Below are positions 32,002-32,481 of a stretch of 32,481 nucleotides of DNA, piece after piece; position 1 is the stretch's first letter; each line of letters starts with the position of its first letter. The position numbers were made by a program, and so were the translations under genes. The notes below the pieces were generated by a model. It was not told the origin of the DNA. It worked only from the letters and a program-made list of their open reading frames with translations, and made no database searches. Source of the DNA: JBEKTY01 sp049515555 (GTDB taxonomy: Bacteria > Planctomycetota > Planctomycetia > Pirellulales > Thermoguttaceae); assembly GCA_049515555.1 (NCBI GenBank), contig JBEKTY010000089.1, forward strand, positions 1 through 32,481, read 5' to 3'.

Positions 32002-32216
32002 CCTACTCGGACGCAAACGCCCCCGCGGGGCTTGTCCCCACGGAGCGCTGATTCTCCACTACCTCCGCCGCAAAGAACGCGTTTCCTCTCTCCCGGCGTC
32101 CGCCCGGCCCGCCGGGCCGGGCGGACACCGGAAGACAAGGTGGGGGGAGCCCGCGGTAGTTGTAAATCAGCGTTCCGCCGGCACGAGGCCGGACGGGGAC
32201 GTTTGCAGTTTGAGAC
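32002..32216. repeat. Large imperfect foldback element (about 215 bp)
   Basis: Outer arms about 32006-32062 and 32154-32213 are imperfect reverse complements sharing blocks such as CGCTGATT, CAAACG and ACTACC. The centre is a perfect 13-bp palindrome (32098-32110 with 32114-32126, GTCCGCCCGGCCC) with a 3-nt loop. Translations of both strands share the pattern NQRSxGTxPxG, as expected of an inverted repeat rather than of two genes. No transposase lies within it, so it is best described as a MITE-like foldback or a structured RNA gene. Confidence 0.7.
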
Positions 32217-32284
32217 CCGCACATTCGCACAGATTGAGCAGGCAGGGCGCGAGCTGTTCGGATTTCAGCGATTGTCTCGTAGCC

Positions 32285-32341
32285 AACCGCGAAGCGGTTC
32301 AACTCCGTAGCCCAGGGTCGCGCAGGAGCGCACCCTGGGCT
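32285..32341. repeat. Paired hairpins, AGCCCAGGGT family
   Basis: AACCGC (32285-32290) pairs with GCGGTT (32294-32299). AGCCCAGGGT (32309-32318) pairs perfectly with ACCCTGGGCT (32332-32341). It lies between the large foldback element and the terminal partial gene. Confidence 0.75.
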
Positions 32342-32405
32342 GGCAACGGCAGGCCGTCTGCACCCCGAAGTTGGCTATAGATAGGAAAGAGGGGATGCCT
32401 CAAAA

Positions 32406-32442
32406 GTGGTTACATTAGCGGTATTGGATACCGCTGAACCAC
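32406..32442 (+). promoter_or_regulatory. Leader hairpin before the right-edge gene
   Basis: GTGGTT (32406-32411) pairs with AACCAC (32437-32442), and AGCGGTAT (32417-32424) pairs with ATACCGCT (32428-32435) around a TGG loop, giving a 14-bp interrupted stem. It ends four bases before a perfect AGGAGG (32447-32452). It could be an insertion-sequence end structure or a translational control hairpin. Confidence 0.5.
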
Positions 32443-32460
32443 GTACAGGAGGTCATCCCC

Positions 32461-32481
32461 ATGAGAGCCAGGAGAACGTAT
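32461..32481 (+). CDS. Start of a gene cut by the right edge, possible transposase
   Basis: Only seven codons (MRARRTY) are visible, but a perfect AGGAGG eight bases upstream supports a true start. A basic, Arg-rich N-terminus after a hairpin leader, next to a dense repeat region, suggests a transposase (IS3 OrfA-like or REP-associated tyrosine transposase). This is a guess; seven residues cannot identify it. Confidence 0.4.

Noticed and set aside
31995..32020. tRNA-like GGCTCGATCCC stretch resembling a T-loop
   Set aside because: No acceptor or anticodon stem can be built around it; it lies at the edge of the foldback element.
31931..32380. Open frames on both strands at 31931-32380
   Set aside because: They arise from an inverted repeat, have no ribosome sites, and share residues between strands.

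Overview
This GC-rich window is almost certainly from a planctomycete (Planctomycetota). The clearest marker is the giant secreted protein at 17643-22982. Its N-terminus carries the Arg-rich leader followed by an LECLEDRRLLSLS-type motif that is typical of large exported planctomycete proteins. Other supports are the futalosine (mqn) menaquinone genes, the fused ABC-2 permease/CPBP protease, and many intergenic foldback and REP-like repeats.

Layout. (1) 1-6078, minus strand: a tripartite efflux operon with a periplasmic adaptor and two tandem RND pumps of the HAE1/AcrB type; the second pump runs off the left edge. (2) 6303-9056, plus strand: a small lipoprotein, an M32 metallocarboxypeptidase and an exported Lys/Ala-rich coiled-coil protein, meeting tail to tail with a minus-strand beta-CASP metallo-beta-lactamase RNase-like protein (9053-10456). 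(3) 10773-17441, minus strand: a heavy-metal efflux locus with a Cys-rich exported protein, a CusB-like adaptor with metal-binding domains at both ends, and an unusually long CusA-like pump. (4) 17643-22982, plus strand: a 1779-residue exported protein combining a cyclophilin domain, Ig-like domains, four IPT/TIG repeats and a C-terminal NHL propeller. (5) 23004-29549, minus strand: a probable operon of mqnA, mqnC, an ABC ATPase, the permease-CPBP fusion and an amidohydrolase that may be the aminofutalosine deaminase of the same pathway. (6) 29872-31326, plus strand: an AAA ATPase. (7) 31327-32460: a gene-free, repeat-packed stretch, followed by the first codons of a gene cut by the right edge.

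The main unusual signal is repeat biology. The gaps hold at least six families of inverted or tandem repeats. These include two same-length (130 bp) bipartite REPIN-like elements, inverted pairs of 7-bp tandem arrays, a 116-bp foldback element with a 27-bp perfect stem, and a roughly 215-bp imperfect foldback element. Several repeats have entered reading frames: inside cusA, inside cusB, inside the amidohydrolase, and at the stop codons of the amidohydrolase and the ABC ATPase.

All functional names rest on motif recognition and family knowledge, with no database search. Neither efflux locus contains an outer-membrane channel gene in this window.
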